Shown here: positions 10,830 through 22,959 of the stretch, piece after piece
Numbering within the stretch: the stretch's first letter is position 1
How the letters are laid out: every line of letters begins with the position of its first letter
Assembly: GCF_020921035.1 (NCBI RefSeq)
Contig: NC_063151.1
Coordinates: forward strand, 4,340,001-4,404,000
Origin: Rhodamnia argentea
Lineage: Eukaryota > Streptophyta > Magnoliopsida > Myrtales > Myrtaceae
DNA: 64,000 bases
Reading direction: 5' to 3'
The notes under the pieces: model-generated
What the model saw: the letters and a program-made list of their open reading frames with translations, nothing else
The model's database searches: none
Told to the model about the DNA's origin: nothing
Translations under genes and position numbers: made by a program

Positions 10830-13409
10830 ATGGGGTGGCATCAAAACCTCGGCCTCCTCTGTTTCCTCATGTTCTTACGTTCCCTCCCTTCCTTCGCCTC
10901 GCCCCTTCGCCCTCCTGACCAGCGAGACGCCTTGCTCCATTTCAGGAATTCCTTCGGGCTTGATGGCACAGCGTCCAACTATACTTGCGCGAGTATTCTG
11001 GGCACGACCCTTGTCCGAAACCAAGCTCATGGAACACGGGTGCGAACTGCTGCTCCTCTGACAGTGTCACTTACAACGATGTCACCGGTAATGTCATCGG
11101 CCTCGACCTTACTTGCAGTTGGTTTCGTGACACTCTCTATTCCAACGGCTACCTCCTCCTTCGAGAGCTTGAAAATTTGGAGTTGCCTTTTTGCAACTTG
11201 ACCAAGTTCCCCTATTTCTTGAACTCATTAAATAGATTAACATTCTTATACCTCTCTTCAAATAGGATTAGTGGGGAGATCCCGACGTGATTTTGGGAAT
11301 AAGCCACGATACATTGAAAATATTAGATCTTTCTTAGAACCTTCTGGAGGGAGGTACACCACAATTGCACTAGAAGCGATTGTCGGTTCTTTACCTTCAA
11401 AACAACTCGTTCAAAGGACCACTCCCGATCCTTCCACCTTCTATTTTACAGTTTCCTGCCGCCTACAATGGTTTCACGGGTGAGTTCCCCTCTTCAATTT
11501 GCCAGTTGAGTTCACTGTGGGCATCAGATTTGTCTAACAACAATCTCTCTAGGAATACGCCACCATGTTTTGGTAATTTAACCTATCTCCAGATTCTACA
11601 CTTGAGCACAAATAAGTTCCAAGGGCCACTCCCGACCCCTCCACCTCTTGCTATGGAATTTAATGCCTCCGAAAATGATTTCACCAGCGAGATCCCCTAT
11701 TCGATTTGCCAGCTGAGTAGACTCACGTATTTAGATTTGTTTAACAATAATCTTTATGGGAATTTGCCACCATGTTTTGGTAATATGACCAGTCTCTTCT
11801 ATCTGGCATTGAGCAGCAATAAACTTCAAGGGTCATTGTCGTGCGCCCTAGTCAAATGTACGAAGTTGTCAATGCTGGTTCTCAATCACAACGAGTTCAG
11901 TGATATCTTCCCACATTGGCTGGAACTACCTTATCTGATGAACATTCATTTGAAATCCAACAAATTTCATGACAGGATCAACCTCACTCCATTTGAACTC
12001 TCCTTCCCTGATCTTCATTCTTTGTCTGTTACCAATAACCATTTTACCGGACGGTGGCCCGAAAAGGTTTTCTCAAACAAATCATTGCTTCTAATAGATT
12101 TGTCCAACAACAAGTTTGGAGGGCCGATTCCACTTCCATCTTCCAACACATATTATTATTCCATTGCAAGTAATCATTTTACAGGAAAAATCCCTTCCTT
12201 GATATGCAATGCCACCAGCCTCGAGACCATTGACCTGTCCAACAATGACTTAATAGGTAGCTGGCCTCCGTGCTTAACAAATTTAAGCACTAGCTAGTCA
12301 ATTCTTAGGTTGTGAATGAATCACCTTGAGGGCACAATTCCTCAATCATTTTCTTCGAGAAGCAACTTGACGACTCTTGAATTGAGTCGAAATCGGTTTG
12401 AAGGTATATTGCGATGGTCCCTTGTCAAATGCAATATCTGGAAGTTCTAGATCTCAGTTATAATCAGATAGAAGATAATTTTCCAAGTTGGTTGGGAGCA
12501 CTCCCAAAACTAAAAGTTCTCATTTTGAGGTCCAATAATTTTAAGGATCTTTTGAATATTTCCAAGGGAGCTCACCTCTTTCTCAAGTTGCGCATCTTGG
12601 ACCTATCCAACAACAACTTTGGCAGTCTTTTGCCAGACAACTTGATAATGAACTTTCAAGCCATGACGAATACCGAAAATGGGCAAGATGAATCATTGTA
12701 TATGACATGGTATCGGGAAGTGTATATCCTATCGACGTCATATGAAAATTCTGTGACCGTGACCATGAAAGGGCAAGAGATTGAGTCGGCAAAGATCTTG
12801 ACCTTGCTCACAATTATCGACCTGTCAGACAACTCTTACCAAGGGAATATTCCGGGAGTTGTTGGACATCTTCACTCTCTCATAGGGCTCAACCTTTCTC
12901 ATAACCATTTCACAAGTTCCATCCCTCCATCTCTAGGGAATCTGACTAATCTTGGATGGTTGGATCTCTCTTCAAACAAGCTTGGTGGGGTAATTCATAG
13001 AAAATTGGGAGATTTGGCATCCCTTGGGTTCTTAAACCTCTCGAACAACCAACTCATCGGTCGCATTCCTCAAGACAAGCAATTGAGCACGTTTTCAAGT
13101 GAGTCGTTTATTGGGAATCCGAACTTATGTGGAACTCCATTGCCCAAAGCATGTATAGGCGATGTTCAACCTCCTCCACCACTGTCTTCATCGACTTTCA
13201 ACTATGAAGGGCATGAGAGTTGGTTCAAACAGAAAGCAATCTGGATAGGTAATGTTTCTAGACTTGTAATTGGGATTTCCATAGCATACATTGCATTTGA
13301 AATGGAAAGGCCCAAATGGCTCACACGAGGTGTGAGAATGCTAGAGATAAGTGCAGCTGTGTGGATGGAGAAGCCAAAATGGAAGGTCATCAAATTTCAT
13401 GGACAATGA
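10830..13409 (+). pseudogene. LRR receptor-like protein pseudogene (RLP2, copy A)
   Basis: Related to RLP1: it has a signal peptide starting MGWHQ, the N-cap, LRRs, an island, the GTPLPKAC cap, a transmembrane segment and a KFHGQ tail, but it lacks the first LRR block and the intron. Lesions visible by comparison with copy B and RLP1 are: a 1-nt deletion near 10990; TGG-to-TGA at 11288-11290; loss of one G near 11297; TAG at 11335-11337; TAG at 11371-11373, shared with copy B; TAG at 12295-12297; TGA at 12313-12315; and a 1-nt deletion near 12433. Blocks of open frame between lesions remain well conserved (11380-12297, 12414-13409), so inactivation is fairly recent. The TATA-like 'CATAAATAAG' near 10767 is weaker than in copy B. 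Confidence 0.92.
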
Positions 13410-15380
13410 AATTGTTTGAGAAGTTGTCTCTTTAGGCTATGCTATGTAGATTCATTAAATGAAGATGTCATCAGACCATATTGGAGTGTCATTTCCCTTA
13501 CGAAGGTTAGTTGCAGACTAATAGTAGATTATCGACTAGAAGCTGTTCCACGGTTGTCTTTGATAAAGAATATAGGTCAAAGTAGAACGGATAAATGTTG
13601 AGTGCAATATTCAAAGTTTTCTCAAATATAAATTAATTCTACTAAGAAATAATTTAAGAGAGTGCCCTCCCCATGAGTGAAACGTTCAAAGTATCTTAAA
13701 AGTTGTCCACCATACGGTCCTGGACCTCCTAGTCAAGGATGCCAATTAAGGGGTTTGGGTAGATTTCAACCCGGATACTTTGTAAAATTTTCACTTGCAA
13801 CTATTCTAACTATTAAATGAAAACATGGTATAATGTTTGAATATTCCAATAAGGCGAGAAGAACAAATCTACTTCCGGAATGATTTTTCGACCGTCTTAT
13901 GATTAGCTCATCAGTATGCTTTATGTTATCTAAATTGTCCCAATGGTCCAAACACTTGTATCTTTAAGAGATATCAATTGCATGCAGTTGAGTGCCGTCG
14001 TTTCATGTAGTAAGTCCAACCGTCGGGGAAAAGTTCTCAAATTTGTGAATTTTGAGGTTTTCACCGTTTGTGAGCATCCTTGGCAATGGACCTAGTTGAT
14101 TGGTTATATAGCTCAAGTCGACCATCTTTAGTGCCCGCGTTCTTTCCATTTTGACTTGGGAGCTCTCCCGCGAAACCGGTCGCCCCATAGTGCATGGCTT
14201 CAAGAGTATTAATTCTTGAGTTGCTCAAACATTGAGGAATCCAATCACTTAAATCCTTGATTTGAACGGATATGGTGTTGCAAGTTGAGATAACATCTTG
14301 ATATCGGAGGAGTTATCACCAACGTAGCTTGAGATATCTCGGGGTGGTGTTGACACTAAAAAAATAGTTTGCCCGTTGATACACATGCTTGAGGCACAAG
14401 GGGAAGAGTTAAAGAAGGATATCGGGACATGAGAGAGTCACGTGCATGGCGCATGGGGATTGTCATGGTTATCGACTTGCCATAAAGTGTTAAAGTTCTT
14501 ATTGGCAATGATATAAGTTACCACCAAAAGTCAAGTTAGCGAGATACAATGATGGAATTGAAATAGTTGTGGATTTTGGTGCCAGCAATAGGAGATGCCA
14601 CCAAAATTTGAAACATCTTTCTAAAAACACGCCAGAAGTGTTTATTCGAACATTCAACGAAAGAATAGCCATCGATAGTTACCCAAGCCCCTGCACAACC
14701 GCCTAAAGACTCGATCATGAGATTCATTATGAATAAAGAGCATGAGCATAATTAATAGAAGCCAGAAAGAGAAGATTCAAGCTCTCGCAAGCCATTGAAG
14801 GACCATCAACAGTTACATGATTTGCTGTATATGCTAGAAATAACCTCCCGAAGACGTAGTCAAGCGGTTCATAAAGAACAGTGAACGTGGATGCAATCGA
14901 TGAAGATCCTCTGAAAGTTGCAACCATCAACAAGCAATTGTCCATTCAAGCTCTATTAAAATACCATCAAGCGTCAAACAGGAAATCCTCGAACAAATAA
15001 AATAAAATTATCTTAATCTTTATTTTCTGCACTGCACTTTAAATTCATTAACTATAGCTTTCGTAATTCACGTTGTCAAGTCAAACTTCGGAGTTTATCT
15101 TTGCCCCAGATAGTTTTCCATCGAGTCAAACTCTAGTATAGTGTTAAAGTGTGTTCAAGCTTTGTCGTCGGGTTGAACTCCGGAAAGTTTGTATGCGTTG
15201 GTTCGTTTGTAAGAATTGTACTCCCTAAACCTTTCCATCGAGTCAAACTCTGATTTGGTTTACATTTATATAATTTTGTCACTGAGTTAAACCGGACTGA
15301 TGTAAAACATACATAACAAGAATGGACATACAAAATGCCCATTTCGTTCCATTTTTAATCTATCTAGTCCAAGTTCATGT
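13410..15380. other. RLP2 downstream spacer, copy A
   Basis: No intact gene is visible. It contains the RLP-type 3' flank (similar to that after 6055), the minus-strand LRR relic, and from about 15050 a stretch of repeated 'gagtcaaactc' motifs. Copy B matches at 42320-43960, but lacks about 270 bp corresponding to roughly 13710-14030. Confidence 0.6.
14003..14945 (-). pseudogene. decayed minus-strand RLP/LRR relic, copy A
   Basis: Read on the minus strand, 14330 down to 14003 gives, in order, a segment ending WIPQCLSNSRINTLEA and then LKMVDLSYITNQLGPLP with NGENLKI. This matches the order of the C-terminal LRRs of Cf-type RLPs (IPQCL, then LKMVDLSYNQLEGPLPRSL, then NCTNLE). Frames shift between the pieces. 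Two further minus-strand ORFs at 14536-14945 may belong to it, but I see no clear LRR there. Copy B carries the same relic at 42630-43527, so it predates the duplication. Confidence 0.5.
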
Positions 15381-15388
15381 GTCAAACT

Positions 15389-18210
15389 TAGACATGGCCA
15401 CAGGCCGCTTTGGGCCCGGAACCGGCCTGAAACTGGCCGGTGGAATAACCAGAACCGGCTCAAAAAAAAAAAAAAAGGCCGCCGGCCCAATACGGCTGTT
15501 TCCCCGCACCCGGACCCACCACCCCCCTCTCTCTTCTTATGGCCGTTGCATCCCCCCAAATTTTTTTATTTTTTTTATTTTGTAAATTCCCTATAAATAT
15601 CATACCCTCCCCTTTCATTTTTCTCTCAAATTTTCTCAATTCTCTCAAATTCTCTCAATCCGCTCAATCCCGGTTCAATTGTGTTAATTTTCTAAATCGA
15701 CTTTCCACTCAATTTTTTGAAAAAAAATGGCAAGTGGAAACGGAGCTTGTGATAAGGAAAAGAGCCCGATGCCGATGGGGATGGGGGAATCCAATTATCC
15801 TCAACATCATAATTCTCGTGAGTTCACATGTTGGGTAAACGATGATGATAATATCAAATATGTTCCCATTGTCGAGCACGTCCCAACGCAAGAAAGTTTT
15901 CATCCTCTTACCGGCTTCGAAGAAACGTCGACAACAAAGGAACCGGAACGGCAAGCCCGTAAGAGTACATCTAACTTATGGTAACACTTCGACAAGGAGA
16001 CAAATACAAAATAAATTGTAAATATTGTACGAAATCATACAATTTTAATAAAGGAGATGGATGTAGAACATCCCGTCAGCATCTGACGCAAAAACATACA
16101 ACACAAGTGAGAATCAACACCGGGCAACAACAAATTTCTGGGTATGCCAATCCTAATACTTCTCCTTTATTTCGTTATAGTAATGAAATTTATAAAGAAA
16201 CATTAGCTCAATATATTTCCATTGAACATTTACCTTTTACTACTGGTGAAAATTTTAGTTTGAATTTTTTTATCAATAATGCATGTACTCTACAAGCAAA
16301 ACTTGTTCCGAGAACTACTCTTAAACGCAAACTTTTAGGGTGTATAATAAACAAAAAAAAGCTTTGCAAAAAAAATTTTGTGGATTTCAATGGACGTGTG
16401 CATATAGGTAGCGATTTTTGGAATGATCCTTGGCAAATTCATTCTTATATGAGTATCACATGTCATTGGATAGGTGACGATTGGAACATTCAAAAAAGAG
16501 TACTTGCATTTCGAGTGTTTGATGAAAGGCATACCGCCAATAATATTTATAGAATAATTAGACAAGTTTTAGAAGAATATAATTTGATTAATAAAGTTTT
16601 TTCAATTGGTTTTGATAATACTGCGTCAAATACCGCTTCCATTCCCGATTTAGAAAATATTTGTTAACCCTCTTTTGGTGAACAATTTTTTCACATTAGA
16701 TGTGCTTGCTATATTTTAAATTTTTATATACAAGATGGTTTACGAGCTCTTAAGACTTTTCTCAGCCCAATAAAAAGAGTAATTAAATTTTTATGGAGTC
16801 GTCCCCAAGTTATGAAAGAATGGGGCAGGTTTTGTAAATCACATGGACAAAAATCAAAAAGATTTCCAAAAGGTGTTTCGACTCTTTGGAATTCTACTTA
16901 CGAGTTGCTTCATCAATCTTTTGTTTATAAAGATTTATTATGTATATTTATTTCAAATAATATTTCTGAAATTACTTTACTCTTTCAAGATTGGGTTGTT
17001 TGCAAAAAAAAATTTAGATTGTTTGAAAATTTTTAATGATGCAACTTATACTTTATCTGGTGTTTATTATCCTACACGCATTTATTTTTAATGGAGTGTT
17101 TTCACATTGCTGTTTTTTTTTTTTTTTGTGAATATGAGCAAGATTTTCAATTAGCTCCGACTATTATAGGAATAAAAGCAAAATGGATACATTATTATGC
17201 ATGTATTCCTCTTATTTATTTGGTTGCTATTGTTTTCGATCCACGTACTAAATTAGATGGTTTGTATGATTATATGAATGATTATTACTACGATTGTTTA
17301 CATTTGAATGAAACAGTAGATATTAAAACTATATAAATAGAGGTTAAAAACGTTATAGTAGCATTATATAATGAATTTTGTAGTAGATATAGTTTAGGTA
17401 ATAGTGGATCTTCTCAATCTAGTGTCTCACAAAGGAAGGAGAGTGGTAGACTTAGTAAAGGGTACAATCTGCTAATTAATAAACAAAAAAGGCAAAAGGG
17501 AGCAACAGGTAATATTTCCGAATTAGAAAATTATTTAACCATTGCTTTTGAGTTCCGTGATTCCGAACACAGCACAAATTTAAAAATTCTGAAGTGGTGG
17601 AAGACTCATTCAACCCAATTCCCAGTCCTCGCTCTCATTCCAAGACAAATGTTACCAATCCTTTTTTCAACGGTTGTAGTTGAACAAGCATTTAGCGTTT
17701 GAGGATTAATTTTGGACGACCGCAATTCAAGATTAAATTCGGATACTGTAGAGGCTCAAGCTTGTGTCCGTGATTGAACAAAGGCTAAATTTCGACAACA
17801 AGAGCTGGATCGAAACGACGAATTCTTCAATGATAATAGTGGAGATACCACCGCCACGAGTACCGCCACGGGTAACGACGATTAACGATGAGGTAAGTTG
17901 GGATTATCAAAGGTAAAAGAACTATATGGGCTTTGATTCTTCTACCCCCAAGAAGATATGTAGGCGCTTAATGATAATTCATTAAATTCAAGCTCATTCC
18001 CTCTCCTTTTTTGTCCCCAAATTTGATTACAATATACAATTTGACTATAATTTATAACTGATAATTTATTAATTTTTCATTTCATAATTTATTATTTTAA
18101 ATTAAATTTTAAATTCGGAACCGGAACCGGGCCTTGAACCGGCCCGGAACCGGCGATTCCATCATGACCACAAATCGGAACCGCCGGTTCACCGCCCGTG
18201 ACCACGTCTA
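15389..18210 (+). mobile_element. degenerate hAT transposon
   Basis: Terminal inverted repeats: the left end begins TAGACATGGCCACAGGCCG and the reverse complement of the right end begins TAGACGTGGTCACGGGCGG. Subterminal regions are rich in gaaccgg/ccggttc repeats. Flanking 8-mers are gtcaaact (15381-15388) and gttagacc (18211-18218), an eroded target duplication of the length expected for hAT. Copy B has an uninterrupted site near 43963-43972, so insertion probably followed the duplication. The interior holds a broken BED-finger hAT transposase. Confidence 0.88.
15727..17885 (+). pseudogene. hAT (Ac-like, BED-type) transposase pseudogene
   Basis: Pieces in order: an N-terminal stretch from ATG 15727; a BED zinc finger split by TAA at 15982-15984 and a frameshift (STSNLW-stop-HFD, then CKYC and HLTQKHT); an RNase-H-like core with ITCHWIGDDW and GFDNTASN at 15978-16667; further pieces SPIKRVIKFLWSRPQVMKEW and RFPKGVSTLWNSTYELL near 16760-17036; and the C-terminal dimerisation region near 17668-17815 (VVVEQAFSV-stop, LDDRNSRLNSDTVEAQAC). 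Many stops and frameshifts are present, and it cannot make active enzyme. Length and order match autonomous plant hATs. Confidence 0.85.
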
Positions 18211-18511
18211 GTTAGACCGCGCTCTTTTCAAGCTAGTTTAGCCATGAATTTACAAGTAGTCAATGGCATACAGATCATACCATCATCCTTTGGGTTGCTA
18301 ACATACTGATGTTGTTTACAATATCTTTGCAAGAAGGGCGTGAAAATTTGACATGCAAAGCACACGAAATAATAACTACATGATAAAATCTAGCTTAGAA
18401 ATTTCCATCCCTTTCAAGTCTCTTTTGTTGGAAAATTCAATTCAAAAACTTAAGTTTTTAGATGAGGCGTGATTTATTAATTTCATTGGAGAGGCAAATA
18501 GAAGACTGGAA

Positions 18512-18690
18512 ATGCTTGAATTCAAGACCTCTAGCTTGGATACTAGTGCTGGGTGGTCTTGTGTGTCTCTCACTCCAAAAGTTAGCTCAAATAATAAGAC
18601 TTTCTCTCATACTTATAAATCGACCAGCCTCTTCCACAATAGATATGGGATAACCTTAACAATCTCATCCTCATACATCGGGTCTTGGGT
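18512..18690 (-). mobile_element. LTR relic with antisense primer site, copy A
   Basis: 'gcttggatactag' at about 18534-18546 is the eroded reverse complement of a tRNA-Met primer site. The copy B version, 'gctttgatacc' at 44250-44260, is closer. Above it, on the minus strand, lies an LTR-like terminus. The tandem array that follows may be built from this LTR, because its units contain 'atcccacatcacttgac', a sequence type common near LTR starts. Confidence 0.4.
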
Positions 18691-19142
18691 CGGAACCGTA
18701 ACAACTCGTATTTCTTTCGTATAACTATTGGGTCCAGACTTGTTAGTTAATTTACCAAAGATGGAAATGATTTATTTGATATTATGGATGACTGGTTGGG
18801 CAAAGACAGTTTCATTTTCGTAACTTGGTCCGGTCTATTTTGTGTAGATGGAGGAAGCTACAGTGGGTAAATGAAGGAAGCTAGTGTGTATAGAAGAACT
18901 TTAATGTGAAAAGACATTGCAAAAGGAAAAGGAATAAAATTAGGCAATTGCTTGCTAAATCAAGGTTAGGTCTAATCTAGATAAGATTAGAAGCACATAC
19001 ATGACAGAGGGTTGGAGACACTTCTCTAGCCTTTAAGTCGTTCTATTGTTGAAGTAATTATCCCACATCACTTGACAACGGGTTCTATATGCTCTTTACA
19101 ATCATTTGGTCTCCCTCTACATATCGCCTTAAACTTTTGAGT

Positions 19143-19186
<44 letters not shown>

Positions 19187-19650
19187 CCCTCCTTGGGTCG
19201 AAACCGCAACAACTCGTATTTCTTTCATATAACTATTGGGTCCAGACTTGTTAGTTAATTTACCAAAGATGGAAATGATTTATTTGATATTATGGATGAC
19301 TGGTTGGGTAAAGACAGTTTCATTTTCGTAAGTTGTTATGGTCTATTTTGTGTAGATGGAGGGAGCTAAAGTGGGTAACTGAAAGAAGCTAGTGTGTATA
19401 GAAGAACTTTGATGTGAAAAGACATTGCAAAAGAAAAAGGAATAAAGTTAGGCAATTGCTTGCTAAATCAAGGTTAGGTCTAATCTAGATAAGATTAGAA
19501 GCACATACATGACAGAAGGTTAGAGACACTTCTCTAGCCTTTAAGTCGTTCTATTGTTGAAGTAATTATCCCACATCACTTGACAACGGGTTCTATATGC
19601 TCTTTACAATCATTTGGTTTCCCTCTACATATCAGCTTAAACTTTTGAGT

Positions 19651-19710
<60 letters not shown>

Positions 19711-21154
19711 CCCCCTTGAGTCGGAACCGCAACAACTCGTATTTATTTCGTATAACTATTGGGTCCAGACTTGTTAGTTAATTTACCAAAGATGGAAATG
19801 ATTTATTTGATATTATGGATGACTGGTTGGGCAAAGACAGTTTCATTTTCGTAAGTTGGTATGGTCTATTTTGTGTAGATGGAGGAAGCTACGGTGGGTA
19901 AATGAAGGAAGCTAGTTTGTATAGAAGAACTTTGATGTGAAAAGACATTGCAAAAGGAAAAGGAATAAAGTTAGGCAATTGCTTGCTAAATCAAGGTTAG
20001 GTCTAATCTAGATAAGATTAGAAGCACATACATGACGGAGGGTTGGAGACACTTCTCTAGCCTTTAAGTTGTTCTATTGTTGAAGTAGTTATCCCACATC
20101 ATTTGACAACGCGTTCTATATGCTCTTTACAATCATTTGGTCTCCCTCTACATATCAGCTTAAACTTTTGAGTTGACTCTCTCTCTCTCTCTCGCCCCCC
20201 CTTGGGTCGAAACCGCAACAACTCGTATTTCTTTCCTATAACTATTGGGTCCAGACTTATTAGTTAATTTACCAAAGATGGAAATGATTTATTTGATATT
20301 ATGGATGACTGGTTGGGCAAAGACAGTTTCATTTTCGTAAGTTGGTATGGTCTATTTTGTGTAGATGGAGGAAGCTACGGTGGGTAAATGAAGGAAGCTA
20401 GTGTGTATAGAAGAACTTTGATGTGAAAAGACATTGCAAAAGGAAAAGGAATAAAGCTAGGCAATTGCTTGCTAAATCAAGGTTAGGTCTAATCTAGATA
20501 AGATTAGAAGAACATACATGACGGAGGGTTGGAGACACTTTTCTAGCCTTTAAGTCGTTCTATTGTTGAAGTAGTTATCCCACATCATTTGACAACGGGT
20601 TCTATATGCTCTTTACAATCATTTGGTCTTCCTCTACCTATCGCCTTAAACTTTTGAGTTGACTCTCTCTCTCTCTCTCTCTCTCTCTCGCCCCCTTTGG
20701 GTCGGAACCGCAACAATTCGTATTTCTTTCGTATAACTATTGGGTCCAGACTTGTTAGTTAATTTACCAAAGATGGAAATGATTTATTTGATATTATGGA
20801 TGACTGGTTGGGCAAAAACAGTTTCATTTTCGTAAGTTGGTCCGGTCTATTTTGTGTAGATGGAGGAAGCTACAGTGGGTAAATGAAGGAAGCTAGTGTG
20901 TATAGAAAAATTTTGATGTGAAAAGACATTGCAAAAGGAAAAGGAATAAAGCTAGGCAATTGCTTGCTAAATCAAGGTTAGGTCTAATCTAGATAAGATT
21001 AGAAGCACATACATGACGGAGGGTTGAAGACACTTCTCTAGCCTTTAAGTTGTTCTATTGTTGAAGTAGTTATCCCACATCACTTGACAACGGGTTCTAT
21101 ATGTTCTTTACAATCATTTGGTCTCCCTCTACCTATCAGCTTAAACTTTTGAGT

Positions 21155-21203
<49 letters not shown>

Positions 21204-21692
21204 CGCCCCCCCTTGGGTCGGAACCGCAACAACTCGTATTTCTTTCCTATAACTATTGGGTCCAGACTTGTTAGTTAATTTACCAAAGATGGAAATGATT
21301 TATTTGATATTATGGATGACTGGTTGGGCAAAGACAGTTTCATTTTCGTAAGTTGGTCTAGTCTATTTTGTGTAGATGGAGGAAGCTACAGTGGGTAAAT
21401 GAAGGAAGCTAGTGTGTATAGAAGAAATTTGATGTGAAAAGACATTGCAAAAGGAAAAGAAATAACGCTAGGCAATTGCTTGCTAAATCAAGGTTATGTC
21501 TAATCTAGATAAGATTAGAAGCACATACATGACGGAGGGTTGGAGACACTTCTCTAGCATTTAAGTCGTTGTTCTATTGTTGAAGTAGTTATCCCACATC
21601 ACTTGACAAAGGGTTCTATATGCTCTTTACAATCATTTGGTCTTCCTCTACCTATCAGCTTAAACTCTCTCTCTCTCTCACCCTCCCCCCCG
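18691..21692. repeat. tandem array of about 500-bp units with (CT)n tails
   Basis: Six units begin at about 18691, 19199, 19722, 20208, 20703 and 21219, each opening with 'cggaaccgcaacaactcgta' or a close variant. Each ends with 'taaacttttgagttgact' and a CT run of very different length (about 16 to 54 nt), then 'cgcccc' and the next unit; the last ends with a shorter CT run. Units are very similar apart from the CT length. Short ORFs inside are not conserved. Copy B has one truncated unit at 44409-44632. Confidence 0.93.
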
Positions 21693-22112
21693 TGTATTAG
21701 GAGTCCTCAAACTTTGAGTATGTGTTTCACAAGCACATATAAGAAAAGGTGGCTTCATGGGGGACAAAATTAAAAAGAACCTCATGGCCAAGGGAAGTTC
21801 GAAGTATGATCCTAAATAACATTTAGCCGCACTTTTAGCTTCGCTTTGTAGAATAGAACTCAATTTCTTCCCTTCTATTCTCAACAAAGACAATGAATAA
21901 GAAGCTGGTCGAGTATGAGATTTGAACTCAACATTGTAATTTTTATGGGCCAGTAAATATTACACGATACTCAAACATTCCTTCGTATATAGCATTGAAT
22001 TTGCTATTCTACAGGATTTTATTCCCAGTGATACCTTGGGTGTCTCGGGAGGAAATTGAGAAGAAAACAGGCTAGTAACGATGTGATCGGAGAGAATACT
22101 TGATGTTGTGCC
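21693..22112. other. unassigned spacer
   Basis: AT-rich sequence between the tandem array and the foldback element. I see no gene, repeat relation or RNA motif that I can support. Confidence 0.5.
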
Positions 22113-22959
22113 TTGCATTATTAGGCCTAGTGCCAAAAAAAAACTTCGACTTTAGCATTTGTGATAATTATGTTCAAATTTTTTTTTCTCATAAAAAACC
22201 CCAAAATTTTACTTTTATCCCAATTTTACTGATCTAATACCTAAAAAAGCCCTCAATTTTAGCATATGTCCTAATTATATCCAAAACTTTTTTTGTCTCA
22301 TAAAAAATCCTCAACTTTGACTTTTATCCTAATTGTTCCACCGTCAATCTTCCGTCCATAATTACCATTAGTTAATCCTATGTGGCTCGAGTTTTATCGC
22401 CGAACTTATCAATGAATCTTCAAAATTTAGAAACAGTAGATTTCAAGGAGGACGAGGTTTTAGATCATTAGTCCAAATATCTCCATATTTAGCTAGTTTT
22501 TGGGGTGCTGAGTACCGAAGACAATACGAAACATGCCGTCTTGAGTGACTCTATATCTCTCTGCCATATATAGGGGAAGCAAATTATAGAAGAGAAGTTC
22601 ATGAATTTTTTTCATATCAGCTTTACTGAGGTATAATTCATTAACAACATGAAAATACCACATAAGATTAACTAATGGTGATTATGGACGGAAAGCTAAC
22701 AATGGTAGAATTGTGACAAAAGTAACAATTGGAGATTTTTTATGAGACAAAAAAAGAATTTTGGATATAATTGTGACTTATGCTAAAGTTGAGGATTTTT
22801 TTTTATACTAAGTCAGTAGAATTGTGACAAAAGAAAAAGTTTGGGGTAGAATTGGGACAATGCAAAAGTTGGAGGTTTTTTATGAGATAAAAAAAATTGG
22901 GTAGAATCGTCACAAATGCTAAAGTTGGAGGTTTTTTTTATATTGGGCTTGCATTATTA
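22113..22959. mobile_element. foldback MULE-like MITE
   Basis: Long inverted arms: about 22124-22380 is the imperfect reverse complement of about 22665-22948 (for example 'actttagcatttgtga' against 'cacaaatgctaaagttgg', and 'ccattagttaatc' against 'gattaactaatgg'). Each arm is itself made of repeated 'cctcaactttagcata' / 'tcataaaaaa' modules. It is flanked by 'ttgcattatta' on both sides (22113-22123 and 22949-22959, extendable to 12 with the preceding c). A 9-12 bp target duplication and arms of about 270 bp point to the Mutator superfamily. No transposase is present. Confidence 0.8.

Larger units (their letters stand above)
1..18913. repeat. segmental duplication, copy A
   Basis: Position 1 onward matches position 27538 onward at a few percent divergence, through RLP1, its 3' flank, RLP2 and the minus-strand LRR relic. 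Recognisable identity ends near 18913 (copy B 44632). The offset is about 27.4-27.5 kb at the left end; inside RLP1 it is exactly 27411. Copy A alone carries the hAT element at 15389-18210. Both copies lie in the same orientation. The left edge is not visible because the match already runs at base 1. Confidence 0.95.

Noticed and set aside
15287..15648. ORFs across the left end of the hAT
   Set aside because: They span the TIR and a poly-A run, with no conserved protein features. The real transposase start is at 15727.
18462..18724. Short ORFs in the tandem array and its left flank
   Set aside because: They are not maintained across the six units and overlap LTR-like sequence.
18691..21692. 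CRISPR array or centromeric satellite
   Set aside because: Units of about 500 bp joined directly through CT runs do not have spacer structure, and six units next to gene space are too few for a centromeric block.
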